A stretch of 35,630 nucleotides of DNA, from assembly GCA_014874265.1 (NCBI GenBank), contig JACWAM010000093.1:1-35630 (forward strand), read 5' to 3'. Made by a program: the position numbers and the translations under genes. The notes below the pieces were generated by a model. That model searched no databases. It was not told the DNA's origin and worked only from the letters and a program-made list of their open reading frames with translations. Shown here piece by piece: positions 16,863-25,706 of this stretch (position 1 is its first letter; every line of letters starts with the position of its first letter). This DNA comes from Thermoleophilia bacterium. GTDB taxonomy: Bacteria; Actinomycetota; Thermoleophilia; BMS3ABIN01.

Positions 16863-18617
16863 TCATTTCCGCCACTCCCGCTTGGGCAGTTCTATCCCGT
16901 CCGGCTCTTCTTCTTTCTCTTCCGTGGCGCTCGGCTGCTGCTCATCCACGATGGTGCCATAAGCGCAGGTGCGGGTGACGCTGTCAATGCGCACTTTCCG
17001 GTCTTCCCCAACCAGGTTGCTGGCTCCATTGATGCTGATAACATAACCATCGATCTTAGCGATGGCGTCGGCGGGATTATACATGTGAGGCTCTTCAATC
17101 CGCAGCCGCACCTCGTCGCCCTCGGCGACAGGGAGGGACGCCCGTTGAATTGCCTCCCGGCTGCCCTCGGCAGTTACCTGAAAGGTGTCGATCGGGATCG
17201 TGTCCAGGCCCTCGAAACTGAAATACTTGTGCGTTTCCTCCTCCAGCTCCCTCAGCTTGGCGCCGCCCTGGCCGATCAGCATGGCGGCAACCTTAGGGTG
17301 AACTTCAACCAGGAAAGCCTCGCTGGACGAGGTTGCGGCCAGGCGCCGGAGGCGGCGCTCGATGTCAATCGCCATCGTCTCTTCAGACACGATTACCCCC
17401 TCGCCGCCGCAGGTCGGGCAGGCCTTGGTGAGGATGCCGCGCAGACCCTCGGTGACATTTTGCCTGGTCATCTCGACCAGGCCCAGCGGCGACAGCTCCA
17501 CGATGTAAGTCTTGGTGCGGTCCGTTTCCAGCTCCCGGTCGAGAGTCTCCAGCACCTGCTGCCGGTTGCGCGTCCTGGCCATATCAATAAAATCAATGAT
17601 GATAATGCCGCCGATGTCACGCAGTCTTAGCTGGCGCACCACTTCTTTGCAGGCTTCGATATTGGTCTTGACGATCGTGTCTTCCAGCCGCGTCCGTCCC
17701 ACGTAGCGGCCCGTGTTGACATCAATGATTGTCATTGCTTCCGTTGCTTCAATCACCAGATAACCGCCACTGGGCAGATCGACCCGTTTACCCAGTGCTT
17801 TTTTCATCTCCTCTTCGACGCCGTATGTCTCCATCAGCGGCTTGCTGCCCTGATAACGCTCGACCCGGTCCACCAGCTCCGGAGAGGTTTTTTTCAGAAA
17901 CGAACGGATTTTGTCATATTCCTTTTGTGAGTCAATAAGAACCTGCTCATGGGTTTCGTTAAAGACATCCCGCATTACCTTCAACGATACTTCCATTTCT
18001 GAATAAAGCAGTGACGGCGCCTTGGAATTTTTCTCACGCCCTTTTACCGTCTGCCACATTTTTTCCAGGAACTTAAGATCGTTGACAAGTTCCTGCTTGC
18101 TGGCGCCCTCGGCGGCGGTGCGGACGATCAGCCCCGCCTTCTTCACCTTCATCTCACGGCAGATCTGCCGGAGCCGCTGGCGCTCCTCGTCATCCAGGCG
18201 CCGGGAAACGCCGACACCGTCGCCGTCAGGAACGTACACCAGAAAGTGGCCGGGAATGGAAAGCTGGGTCGTCAGGCGGGCGCCCTTGGTACCCATCGGA
18301 TCCTTGACAATCTGGACCAGGATCTCCTGACCGGAGCGAAGCATCTGCGTGATCTTCTTGGGGCGCTTGTCCGGGTCTTCATGAACCATGACTTCCTCGA
18401 CGTAGAGAAAGCCGTTTTTTTCCAGACCGATATCGACAAAGGCCGCTTCCATGCCGGGCAGCACGTTCTCGACCTTGCCCTTGTAAATATTGCCGGCCAG
18501 CGGCCGACGTCCCTTTCGTTCCACGTAAATTTCGCAAAGCCGGCCTTCTTCAAGGATCGCCACCTTGAGTTCGCTCGTCTCCGCGCTCACGAGAATCTGC
18601 TTGGCGCGAGTCGCCAT
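16863..18617 (-). CDS. rng: Ribonuclease E/G family endoribonuclease
   Basis: RNase E/G enzymes cleave single-stranded, AU-rich RNA in mRNA decay and rRNA/tRNA maturation. The 584-residue protein has an S1 domain (about 37-125), the 5'-sensor/RNase H-like region, catalytic Asp299 (in IDVNTG) and Asp342 (in IDFIDM) with the same 43-residue spacing as in E. coli RNase E, and the Zn-link CPTCGG (Cys400, Cys403). A C-terminal region (about 415-560) follows, then an acidic tail; there is no long scaffold domain, so RNase G is the closer name. ATG at 18617 has AGGAAGG at 6 nt. The 5' leader contains a strong hairpin. Confidence 0.95.
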   Translation of the reverse strand: MATRAKQILVSAETSELKVAILEEGRLCEIYVERKGRRPLAGNIYKGKVENVLPGMEAAFVDIGLEKNGFLYVEEVMVHEDPDKRPKKITQMLRSGQEILVQIVKDPMGTKGARLTTQLSIPGHFLVYVPDGDGVGVSRRLDDEERQRLRQICREMKVKKAGLIVRTAAEGASKQELVNDLKFLEKMWQTVKGREKNSKAPSLLYSEMEVSLKVMRDVFNETHEQVLIDSQKEYDKIRSFLKKTSPELVDRVERYQGSKPLMETYGVEEEMKKALGKRVDLPSGGYLVIEATEAMTIIDVNTGRYVGRTRLEDTIVKTNIEACKEVVRQLRLRDIGGIIIIDFIDMARTRNRQQVLETLDRELETDRTKTYIVELSPLGLVEMTRQNVTEGLRGILTKACPTCGGEGVIVSEETMAIDIERRLRRLAATSSSEAFLVEVHPKVAAMLIGQGGAKLRELEEETHKYFSFEGLDTIPIDTFQVTAEGSREAIQRASLPVAEGDEVRLRIEEPHMYNPADAIAKIDGYVISINGASNLVGEDRKVRIDSVTRTCAYGTIVDEQQPSATEEKEEEPDGIELPKREWRK

Positions 18618-18640
18618 ATTTAACCTTCCTAATTCTGGTC

Positions 18641-18673
18641 AAGGAGCAACACCGTGTTAATCCGCCGCTCCTT
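18641..18673 (-). promoter_or_regulatory. Stem-loop in the rng 5' leader
   Basis: AAGGAGC (18641-18647) and GCTCCTT (18667-18673) form a perfect 7-bp inverted repeat with a 19-nt loop that can pair further (AACAC with GTGTT). It ends 23 nt before the rng ATG. The 5' arm of the transcript reads AAGGAGC, an anti-SD-complementary sequence that is masked in the stem. By analogy with the structured leader of E. coli rne, it could mediate autoregulation. Confidence 0.5.
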
Positions 18674-19090
18674 AAACTTTTTCGGTAAAAAAAGCTCCTG
18701 ACGCCGGCCGCATCACTAATTCCGGCCCCAAAAATTTTGATATCCGCCCAAATCTACCTACTACATACCCAATTTCTCAGTTCCGAATTCAGCCGGATCC
18801 GGGAACCGACTGTTCGGTTTGACCCGCTTCTGTTAATCATCGCCAAGAAAAACTGATCGTCCACTAGCTCAGGATGAGGCGTGTAATTGTAATTCTGATC
18901 CGCCGGAGCGCCGAAGAGTCCGGGTTTTAGGCCCAAGATCCTTCGGCTTCGCCCCAGGATGACAATGTGCCTGAGCCAACAGGATGAGCAATCAAGAAAA
19001 AGGTACAAGAAAATCAAGTTCCCGGGCATTATAGCGCGGTTGGCGATGGTTATAAACCGGCTTCACGACGATGCCAAAAACGTGCATATT
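18674..19090. other. Gene-free spacer between DUF2344 and rng
   Basis: No coding frame here looks real. The 276-bp minus-strand frame at 18754-19029 translates a dispersed repeat and lacks protein-like features. The spacer contains the repeat at 18936-18966, two further copies of its AGGATGA core (near 18870 and 18980), and A/T-rich runs just upstream of the rng leader hairpin. The rng promoter is expected here; I could not pick a clear -35/-10 pair. Confidence 0.5.
18936..18966. repeat. Dispersed CATCCTG/CGAAG-type intergenic repeat
   Basis: On the minus strand the segment reads TGTCATCCTGGGGCGAAGCC, followed by GAAGGATCTTGGGCC. This closely resembles an intergenic element that I recall as common in many bacterial genomes (GTCATCCTGAGCGAAGCGAAGGATCT). 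GGATCCTTCGGCTTCG-like arms give it dyad character. Shortened copies of the CAGGATGA core lie on both sides within 100 bp. Only one full copy is in this window. Confidence 0.55.
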
Positions 19091-19774
19091 TTACCGGCGC
19101 CGCAACCGGCGCCGCTTCCCCGCCGAAGCCGGCGGCCGCTTCTCTCCCAGGGTTATTCCGGTCCTGATGACGCGGACCGCTTCCATCTTGCGGCCGACGA
19201 ATTTTTCCAGGAGGTTGATTACCTCTTCCGGCCTCGCCGTGCCTTCGGAAGTTACCAGCATCTCGAACCGGGCAGAACCATCATCAGCGATATGTACGGT
19301 TTTGACATATTTTTTAACATTGACTTCCTTGTCTCCTTTAGGACGGTGCCGCAACACCACCAGCTCGTTTTCCCGGCCGTAGGCGGCGGCAGCCTCCTGC
19401 CAGTCCTCGCCCGGGTTCGCCAACCGGACGCGGTAAGACGCACCCGTCACTCTGGAAGCGGATTTCGATTCGTAGCTGGGAGAAAAAGACTTCAGCCAGA
19501 TCCCCTCCGGCAGCTCCTGGTTTAACCGCCGGGAAAACTCGCTCAGCGGCACCCGTTGACGGAGCGAGAAATCACAGATTTCATCCTCTCCCTCAACGCC
19601 GACCCCCAGCGGCAAGGCCAGGCTAAGCAGCGGCTTTGGCCGCATCCCTTCCGTGAAAGCCAACTGGTACCCGGTGCGGCGCACGGCGCGCACCAGGACG
19701 CTAAGCGTATCCAGGTGGGCGATAAAGCGGGCCCGTCCGGTTTTGGCAAATCGAATCTGGTAATTAAAGTTCAA
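19091..19774 (-). CDS. DUF2344 protein, partner of the radical SAM protein (TIGR03936)
   Basis: The 227-residue protein fits the TIGR03936/DUF2344 family, always encoded beside or fused to TIGR03960 radical SAM proteins. Signature segments are YQIRFAKTGRARFIAHLDTL at the N-terminus, TEGMRPKPLLSLALPLGVG, and the closing VIRTGITLGE. The end is Arg/Lys-rich. Function is unknown; a role with RNA or the ribosome has been guessed from its constant neighbours rng, rplU and rpmA. The TTG start at 19774 lies inside a heptad-repeat array, only four residues before the conserved region, so repeat expansion seems to have replaced the original start region. It follows the radical SAM gene by 43 nt. Confidence 0.9.
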   Translation of the reverse strand: MNFNYQIRFAKTGRARFIAHLDTLSVLVRAVRRTGYQLAFTEGMRPKPLLSLALPLGVGVEGEDEICDFSLRQRVPLSEFSRRLNQELPEGIWLKSFSPSYESKSASRVTGASYRVRLANPGEDWQEAAAAYGRENELVVLRHRPKGDKEVNVKKYVKTVHIADDGSARFEMLVTSEGTARPEEVINLLEKFVGRKMEAVRVIRTGITLGEKRPPASAGKRRRLRRR

Positions 19775-19801
19775 AGTTCCAAGTTAAAAGTTTAAAGCTC
19801 G
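19767..19801. repeat. Heptad array spanning the DUF2344 start codon
   Basis: Five consecutive period-7 units, AAGTTCA, AAGTTCC, AAGTTAA, AAGTTTA and AAGCTCG, fill most of the 43-bp spacer between the radical SAM stop and DUF2344. The TTG start codon (19774-19772 on the minus strand) is built from the junction of the first two units. No other SD is visible; on the coding strand each unit offers a short AACTTGGA or AACTTTG-like sequence. Confidence 0.8.
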
Positions 19802-19817
19802 CCCTCAAGCGGAGCTG

Positions 19818-21587
19818 CTAAGGCGCCCCGACCACCATCTGGATCTCGTCTTCGCAGACACCGCAAAGGTGGCATTCTTCCCGGCAGTCAGGCGTCAGCT
19901 GTCCCTGCTCGGCCCGCCGCATCTCACCAAGGAGGAACCCCTTGGTGACGCCGGCGTCGATATCATCCCAGGGAAGCGGATCGGCCGGACCAAAGCCGCG
20001 CGCCGCCTCTGCCTCCACCGAGGCGCCGATTGCGGCAAAGCCGCTTTCCCACGCCTGCATATTAAACAACTCCGACCAGGCGTCGAACCGGGCGCCCGAC
20101 CGCCAGGCTGCCTCGATGGCGCCCGCGGTAGCGGCGCCGCCGCGGGCAACGGCCCCTTCCACCATGCTCGGAGCCAGATCGTGCAGGCTGAGCCTGATTT
20201 GCTTGCGCGGCATGTTCCGCCGGAGGAACCCCTGCTTTTCCTCCAGTTCGCGGCGCGAATTCATGCCATACCATTGAAACGGCGTGTGCGGTTTGGGCAC
20301 AAACGAGGCAATGCTAACGTTGATTTGCGTCCTGCCGGGACGCTCCGTCTCCTGGCGGCCGATGCGCCGAGCCATCACGGCAATGTCGATGATCCCCTGC
20401 AAATCCGCCTCGGTTTCGCCAGGCAGGCCAATCATGAAGTAAAGCTTGACCGTGGTGCATCCGAGCCGGAACGCCTCGGTGAGCGCCGATTCGATGTCGG
20501 CGCCGGTGACCTGCTTGTTGATCGCGTCCCGGAGCCGCTGACTGCCTGCTTCCGGCGCCAGCGTCACCGATCCCTTCCTCGAAGGGATCAGCGTCAGGAG
20601 GCGGAAAACATCCGCATCCACCCGGAGGGAAGGCAGCGAGACCGTCAGACCCGGATGCGCCTCGGCAACATCTTTCAGCACCTTCCGGATACCACTATGG
20701 TCAGCTGCCGAGAGGGAGCTTAATGAAACTTCCTCATACCCGGTGCCAGCCACAAGATCGGCCACTCCCCGGCAAACGTCAGCGGCGGGGCGCTCCCGCA
20801 CCGGACGGTACCACATTCCGGCCATGCAGAAACGGCACCCCCTGGTGCAGCCGCGCGTTATCTCCAGCGCGGCGCGGTCGTGCACGGCGCCCAGCGACGG
20901 CACCACCGGCTTCAGGGGGATCATGTCATAAGCAAGATTTGAGACGACCGCCCGTTTCACGGTCTTTTCCGAACCCGGCACGCAGACACCCTCAACCTGG
21001 CCGATAGCGGCGATCCTGCCGGCGCGGGACATGCCTCTGCTGGCTTCATAAACGCCAAGCACCCGAGGCACCACTTCTTCGCCGTCCCCAATAATAAAGA
21101 AATCAAAAAAGGGCTCCATGGGATGATGGTTGGCGGCCGCCGGTCCGCCGCCAAATACCAGCGGGTCTCCTTGGCCGCGTTCCTCCCGCCGAAGCGGTAC
21201 GCCGGCCAGATCAAGCATCTCCAGAATGTTCGTGTAGGTCAGCTCGAACTGCATAGTGATGCCCCACAGATCGGCGTTCCTGACAGCCTGCCAGCTTTCC
21301 AGCGAAAAGAGCGGCAATCCTTCTTCACGCATGAGCGCCGCCGCGTCAGTCCAGGGACAGTATGCTCGCTCCGCCCAGGCGGTCGTCTGATGATTGACAA
21401 TAGCGTAGAGGATCTGAATGGCCTGATTGGCTATGCCCAGCTCGTAGACATCGGGATAGCTGAGAACCAGTCGGCTCGAATACTCCTCTTTGACAACGCT
21501 GCCAACTTCGCCGCCAATGTAACGGGCCGGCTTTTCCACGCGTTCCAGAATCGATTCAATTTTTTCATTCAATGAATTTTCCACCAC
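19818..21587 (-). CDS. Radical SAM protein, TIGR03960 family
   Basis: The 589-residue protein is a B12-binding-like plus radical SAM protein of the TIGR03960 type. It begins near EKPARYIGGEVGSVVKE, has a cobalamin-binding-like Rossmann region (about 40-220, with LSYPDVYELGIANQAIQIL and FGGGPAAANHHPMEPF), the [4Fe-4S] site CTRGCRFC (Cys247, Cys251, Cys254), and a C-terminal cysteine cluster CREECHLCGVC (Cys568, 572, 575, 578) that may hold a second cluster. Its reaction is unknown. The DUF2344 partner, fused in some genomes, is a separate gene here. The start is one of two adjacent GTG codons (21587 or 21584), preceded by a T-run and a long heptad-repeat hairpin rather than an SD. Confidence 0.92.
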   Translation of the reverse strand: MVENSLNEKIESILERVEKPARYIGGEVGSVVKEEYSSRLVLSYPDVYELGIANQAIQILYAIVNHQTTAWAERAYCPWTDAAALMREEGLPLFSLESWQAVRNADLWGITMQFELTYTNILEMLDLAGVPLRREERGQGDPLVFGGGPAAANHHPMEPFFDFFIIGDGEEVVPRVLGVYEASRGMSRAGRIAAIGQVEGVCVPGSEKTVKRAVVSNLAYDMIPLKPVVPSLGAVHDRAALEITRGCTRGCRFCMAGMWYRPVRERPAADVCRGVADLVAGTGYEEVSLSSLSAADHSGIRKVLKDVAEAHPGLTVSLPSLRVDADVFRLLTLIPSRKGSVTLAPEAGSQRLRDAINKQVTGADIESALTEAFRLGCTTVKLYFMIGLPGETEADLQGIIDIAVMARRIGRQETERPGRTQINVSIASFVPKPHTPFQWYGMNSRRELEEKQGFLRRNMPRKQIRLSLHDLAPSMVEGAVARGGAATAGAIEAAWRSGARFDAWSELFNMQAWESGFAAIGASVEAEAARGFGPADPLPWDDIDAGVTKGFLLGEMRRAEQGQLTPDCREECHLCGVCEDEIQMVVGAP

Positions 21588-21593
21588 AAAAAA

Positions 21594-21672
<79 letters not shown>

Positions 21673-21680
21673 TATAAATT

Positions 21681-22583
21681 TTATCTTTTTAGCTGTCTGA
21701 CCTTTTTTGCCAGCGGTTTCAACCCGGCGGGAGTCACCCGCGAAGAGCCGTCAAAGTAAGATTGGGCCGCCCGGCCAATGGCCTGAGTGCCGCCATAGGC
21801 GATGCCTCCCTTGACCACCCATCCCGGTCCGGGAAGCAGATCAAGCGCCTGCCGGGCGGCGGCCCTGAACCCGAAACCAGCGCCGACAATGCTGACCAGC
21901 TCCAGTGCCCGATCGGTGCTTACCTGCTCGCCATGGGCCGCGGCAATCTTCAGCACCATCTTTGCCTGATTCATCGTCATTACCGGCATGTCCGCGCCCG
22001 GCAAAAAGAAGAGGGCCCCCACGACGGCGTTCTGCCGGGAGGTCTTCCGGATCAGCTGCCGGCAAGCCTCTTGCCTCAGCGCCGGCAGCTCCGCCGCCAG
22101 CGCCACCGCACCGTCGCCGGCGGCATCCACCACAGCCTCCGCCAGCACATCCGCCGGCACTGTCCCGCCAGGACCCACGCCCACCACCCGCTTCGGCCCG
22201 ACCCCGGCAACGGGAAAAGCGAGCTCGATTCCCGGCGCCTCCGAGAGGACCAGCACCGCGGGGATCCCCTTCGCGCCTACATTTTTCAGCCTTTCTGTCA
22301 ATTGTCCGGAAGACAGCTCGCTCCCACTCGCCACTACGACGGCCAGACCGGTGGAGCCGTTCAGGCGGCCCGGCAAGACGGCAGCGCCCTCCTCAAGCAG
22401 GATTGTATCCAGCAGTGCAGACGCCGCCCTTGCGGAGGCCTCCCCCAGCAGCGCCGCCTTGACGGCGTCCATTGCGCCTGTCTCGGAACCGATTACGGCT
22501 ACGCGGCGCGCGCTGTCAGCCAGTTTGCGAACGTCCCGCACCAGCGAAATGATCTTTCTCGGACTAACGGGCAATTTTCGCAC
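21681..22583 (-). CDS. DUF697 protein with a degenerate GTPase-like N-terminus
   Basis: The C-terminal half (about residues 175-285) fits DUF697: CRQLIRKTSRQNAVVGALFF, LPGADMPVMTMNQAKMVLKI, and IVGAGFGFRAAARQALDLLPG, with hydrophobic helices that suggest membrane association. The N-terminal half looks like a Rossmann/G-domain: RRVAVIGSETGAMDAVKAAL occupies the P-loop position but lacks the GK[ST] signature, so nucleotide binding is doubtful. I use the GTG at 22583 because AGGAGG (22596-22591) lies 7 nt upstream; this overlaps rodA by 20 nt, so the two are probably translationally coupled. A longer frame to 22634 lacks an SD. Function is unknown; position right after rodA hints at cell-envelope work. 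Confidence 0.8.
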   Translation of the reverse strand: MRKLPVSPRKIISLVRDVRKLADSARRVAVIGSETGAMDAVKAALLGEASARAASALLDTILLEEGAAVLPGRLNGSTGLAVVVASGSELSSGQLTERLKNVGAKGIPAVLVLSEAPGIELAFPVAGVGPKRVVGVGPGGTVPADVLAEAVVDAAGDGAVALAAELPALRQEACRQLIRKTSRQNAVVGALFFLPGADMPVMTMNQAKMVLKIAAAHGEQVSTDRALELVSIVGAGFGFRAAARQALDLLPGPGWVVKGGIAYGGTQAIGRAAQSYFDGSSRVTPAGLKPLAKKVRQLKR

Positions 22584-23724
22584 GTCTGAACCTCCTGTCG
22601 CTGGTAAGCCGGCTGCGGATGTGAATGCTCTCAAGCAATCCGACCGCCAGCAGATTTGATACCATTGAGCTTCCCCCGTAGCTCATGAAAGGAAGCGGGA
22701 TTCCGGTGATCGGCATGATGCCGATAGTCATGCCTATGTTAACAAAAATCTGAAAAACGAGCATCGCCACCACGCCGGCGGCAACCAGGCTGCCAAAGAC
22801 GCTATTGGAGATGATTGCGATCCGCACGCCCCGCCAGACAACGACCGCGTACATGGCCAGCAGCGCCGCCGCTCCCACAAACCCAAGCTCCTCTCCCAGC
22901 ACGGAGAAGATGAAGTCGGTATGATGCTCCGGCAGGAAGCTGAGCTGGGTCTGCATGCCCTGGTACAGGCCCTGCCCGGTGACCATCCCCGAGCCGATCG
23001 CTATTTTCGACTGCAGCAGATTATATCCTGCTCCCGAAGGGTCCTGGTTGGGATGGAGAAAAACCAGCAGGCGGTCGACCTGATAGGACTTGAGCAGGTG
23101 GAGGCCAATATGAGGCAACACCTCAAAGACCATTACCAGCCCGGCGCCGATCACAACCGCAATCATAAAAAAATGCAGCAGCCGGGTTCCGTAAACAAAC
23201 AGCAGCGCCAGCGTCACCGCAACCAGGACAAGCATCGTTCCGAAGTCGGGCTGCAGAAAGACCAGTAAAGCCGGCAGCATGGCGTAACCGATTGTAATCA
23301 GCGTCGTGCGGAAGCCCGGCTCTCCCCTTTGGCGGTCGGCGAGATACGCCGACAGGACCAGAATCATCACGACTTTCGCCAGCTCAGACGGCTGCACCTG
23401 GAAGATTCCGAGGTTAATCCAGCGCTGCCCGCCCTTGACGGCGGCGCCCATGATAAAGACAAGAACGATCAAACCGACGATGCCGGCATACATATGCCAG
23501 CGGTAGGCTCTTAAGCCCCGAAAATCGATGAGCGCCAGCACCAGCATCAGCAGCGCTCCCACCATGGCGGCGATCGCCTGAAGCCTTACATAATAATAAG
23601 GGCTCGGCAGGCCGGGGTCCGAATGCGTGGCGCTGTAAATAATCAGCATGCCAAACGCAATCAACCCGCAGACGGCAGCCAGCAGGCCGTAATCAAAGTG
23701 GCGGAGGTAGGTGCGAAACTCCAT
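22564..23724 (-). CDS. rodA: Peptidoglycan glycosyltransferase RodA (SEDS)
   Basis: RodA polymerises lipid II into glycan strands in the elongasome, paired with PBP2. The 386-residue polytopic protein has about ten membrane segments and the SEDS landmarks: KGGQRWINLG, QPSELAK, FLQPDFGTMLV, the extracellular LPEHHTDFIFSVLGEELGF and the closing GIPLPFMSYGGSSM. ATG at 23724 is 5 nt from the mrdA stop. The order mreBCD-mrdA-rodA is conserved in rod-shaped bacteria, and the motif set plus the neighbours point to RodA rather than FtsW. Confidence 0.97.
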   Translation of the reverse strand: MEFRTYLRHFDYGLLAAVCGLIAFGMLIIYSATHSDPGLPSPYYYVRLQAIAAMVGALLMLVLALIDFRGLRAYRWHMYAGIVGLIVLVFIMGAAVKGGQRWINLGIFQVQPSELAKVVMILVLSAYLADRQRGEPGFRTTLITIGYAMLPALLVFLQPDFGTMLVLVAVTLALLFVYGTRLLHFFMIAVVIGAGLVMVFEVLPHIGLHLLKSYQVDRLLVFLHPNQDPSGAGYNLLQSKIAIGSGMVTGQGLYQGMQTQLSFLPEHHTDFIFSVLGEELGFVGAAALLAMYAVVVWRGVRIAIISNSVFGSLVAAGVVAMLVFQIFVNIGMTIGIMPITGIPLPFMSYGGSSMVSNLLAVGLLESIHIRSRLTSDRRFRRAKIAR

Positions 23725-23729
23725 GCGGC

Positions 23730-25706
23730 TTACCCGTTCGCTGGCGTGACCGGCTGCCCCGGAGCCGCCTGTCCTGCATGAAAGAGCGATTCAAAGATCT
23801 TCTTCACTGTGGGGGCCCCGGAGGCGCTGCCGCCACCCCCCTGCTCGATCATGGCCAGCACCACATACTGCGGATTGTCCGCCGGGGCGTAGGCGATGTA
23901 CCAGCCATAATCCGCCTTGCCCGCCACCTGCGCCGTGCCGCTCTTGCCGGCGACGGTCGGCTGGAAGCCGGCGAAGACGCTGCCGATGGCCGAGCCCGGC
24001 TGGGCGGCGCCGATCAGGGCGCTTTTAACCATCGCCAGATTGTCGGGGTTAAGCCCGGCGCTGGGACCCAGCGGCGGCTCCAGATCCTGCAGCATCTGGT
24101 GCGTCACCGGATCTACCACCCGCAGGCCGACGTGAGGCCTAACCAGCGTGCCGCCGTTGGCGATGGCGCAGTAGACGGCCGCCATTTGCAGCGGCGTCAC
24201 CAGCACGTCGCCCTGGCCGATAGCCATGTTGACGCTATTGCCTGGCATCCACATCTTGTCGATCGGCGTCTGCCCCACCTTCTGCTTCCACGCCGGGTCG
24301 GGAATCCGGCCCGCCGCCTCACCGGGAAGGTCAACCCCGGTGGGTTTCCCAAGCCCCATAATCCGCGCCCATTTCTGGATTCCCTGGTTATTGTTGTCTT
24401 TGTAGAATCTGTAGCCGACATCGTAAAAATAGGTGTCGCAGGACATCACGATCGCCCGGTGCAAATCGACAATCCCCAATGGCGCCCAGTCATGGAAGAT
24501 AACGCTGGGGTCGCCCGGCACATGCCAGGAGCCGGTGCTGTCAACGGTGGCGGCAGGGTTGATCAGGCCCTCCTGCAGCCCTGCCAGCGCCGTAATCGCC
24601 TTAAAGGTAGACCCGGGCGGATACTGGCCCTGAATGGCCCGGTTAAGCAGAGGATCGTGGGCGGAAGGAGCGGTCAGCTCCTGATATTTGGCGGTGCTCA
24701 TGCCGCCAACCCAGAAGGACGGATCGAAAGTCGGGTTGCTGGCCATGGCCAGAATCTGTCCGGTTTTTGGATCCATGACGATAGCGGCGCCGCCGGTGGC
24801 GGGATAGTTCTTCTGGTGCGCCAGATTAACGCCGTACTGGAGAGCAGCTTCGGTCGCTTTTTGAATGTTGCTGTCGATGCTCAGATAGACATCATTGCCG
24901 GGAATCGCTTTCTGGCTGCTTAGCTCCACCGGCTGCCCGCTGGCGTCCGTTTTCGGCTTTCCGGAAGCGTCCACTTCCAGCTGCATGCCGCCATCAACGC
25001 CTCTGAGCCATTTGTCATATTCGTATTCGACGCCGTCCTTGCCGATCTCGGCGTCATTTTTATATCCCTTGTAGCGGGGTTCGGTCAGCTCCTGCTGATC
25101 GATCTGTCCCACATGCCCGAGCACGTGCGCCGCTTCCTGGCCCTTGGGATAGCTCCGAAGCGGAAATGTCTTGATGTCAACACCTGGAAAATAAAGCGGG
25201 ATCCGCTCGATCAGGTAGCTTTTCATCGCCGGCGTGATGTCCCTTTTGACCACGATAGAGGAATATGTGTCATTCTTGTGCTGATCCAGCTCTTGCTGGA
25301 TATCCGCTTCCGGCACCTGGATTATCTTGCTTAGTTCAGCCAGCTCGCGCTGCGGGTCCTTCAGCGCCGCCGGCAGGACGGTGACGGCCAAGCCGGCGCG
25401 GTTCTCCACCAGAGGCTGGCCGTTGCGGTCGTAAATAATGCCGCGGGGAGCTTCATCCGGCACAAACCGAATAAAGTTATCCTTGGCCATCGCCACGTAC
25501 TGATTGCCGGAAATAACCTCCAGGAACCAGATCCGGAAAATAAGCACCCCGAACAGCAGCAGCGCCATTGCTCCCAGCATCCCGGCGCGAAAGGCAATCG
25601 AAGGCGGCTGGCGGTCTCCGTAGCCACGCCGTTTACGGCGGCGGCTGCTTTTGAACAGAGAGAATGATTGTTTTTTCCGGCGGCTACTCTTTAATCGAAA
25701 AGACAT
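23730..25706 (-). CDS. mrdA: Penicillin-binding protein 2 (class B transpeptidase)
   Basis: PBP2 cross-links new glycan in the side wall as RodA's partner. The 658-residue protein has a basic cytoplasmic N-terminus (SSRRRKRRGYG), one membrane anchor (about 42-65), a pedestal/dimerisation region (about 85-265, with ApRGIIYDRNG and EYEYDKWLRG) and a transpeptidase domain with PGSTFK (Ser366, Lys369), SCD (422-424) and KSGTA (588-592). I choose ATG at 25706, overlapping mreD by 23 nt; GGAG lies about 12 nt upstream. A TTG at 25745 would add 13 residues. The central KPKTDASGQP insertion is modest. Confidence 0.96.
   Translation of the reverse strand: MSFRLKSSRRKKQSFSLFKSSRRRKRRGYGDRQPPSIAFRAGMLGAMALLLFGVLIFRIWFLEVISGNQYVAMAKDNFIRFVPDEAPRGIIYDRNGQPLVENRAGLAVTVLPAALKDPQRELAELSKIIQVPEADIQQELDQHKNDTYSSIVVKRDITPAMKSYLIERIPLYFPGVDIKTFPLRSYPKGQEAAHVLGHVGQIDQQELTEPRYKGYKNDAEIGKDGVEYEYDKWLRGVDGGMQLEVDASGKPKTDASGQPVELSSQKAIPGNDVYLSIDSNIQKATEAALQYGVNLAHQKNYPATGGAAIVMDPKTGQILAMASNPTFDPSFWVGGMSTAKYQELTAPSAHDPLLNRAIQGQYPPGSTFKAITALAGLQEGLINPAATVDSTGSWHVPGDPSVIFHDWAPLGIVDLHRAIVMSCDTYFYDVGYRFYKDNNNQGIQKWARIMGLGKPTGVDLPGEAAGRIPDPAWKQKVGQTPIDKMWMPGNSVNMAIGQGDVLVTPLQMAAVYCAIANGGTLVRPHVGLRVVDPVTHQMLQDLEPPLGPSAGLNPDNLAMVKSALIGAAQPGSAIGSVFAGFQPTVAGKSGTAQVAGKADYGWYIAYAPADNPQYVVLAMIEQGGGGSASGAPTVKKIFESLFHAGQAAPGQPVTPANG

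Noticed and set aside
18754-19029. 91-codon minus-strand ORF
   Set aside because: It translates a dispersed intergenic repeat and has no protein-like pattern.
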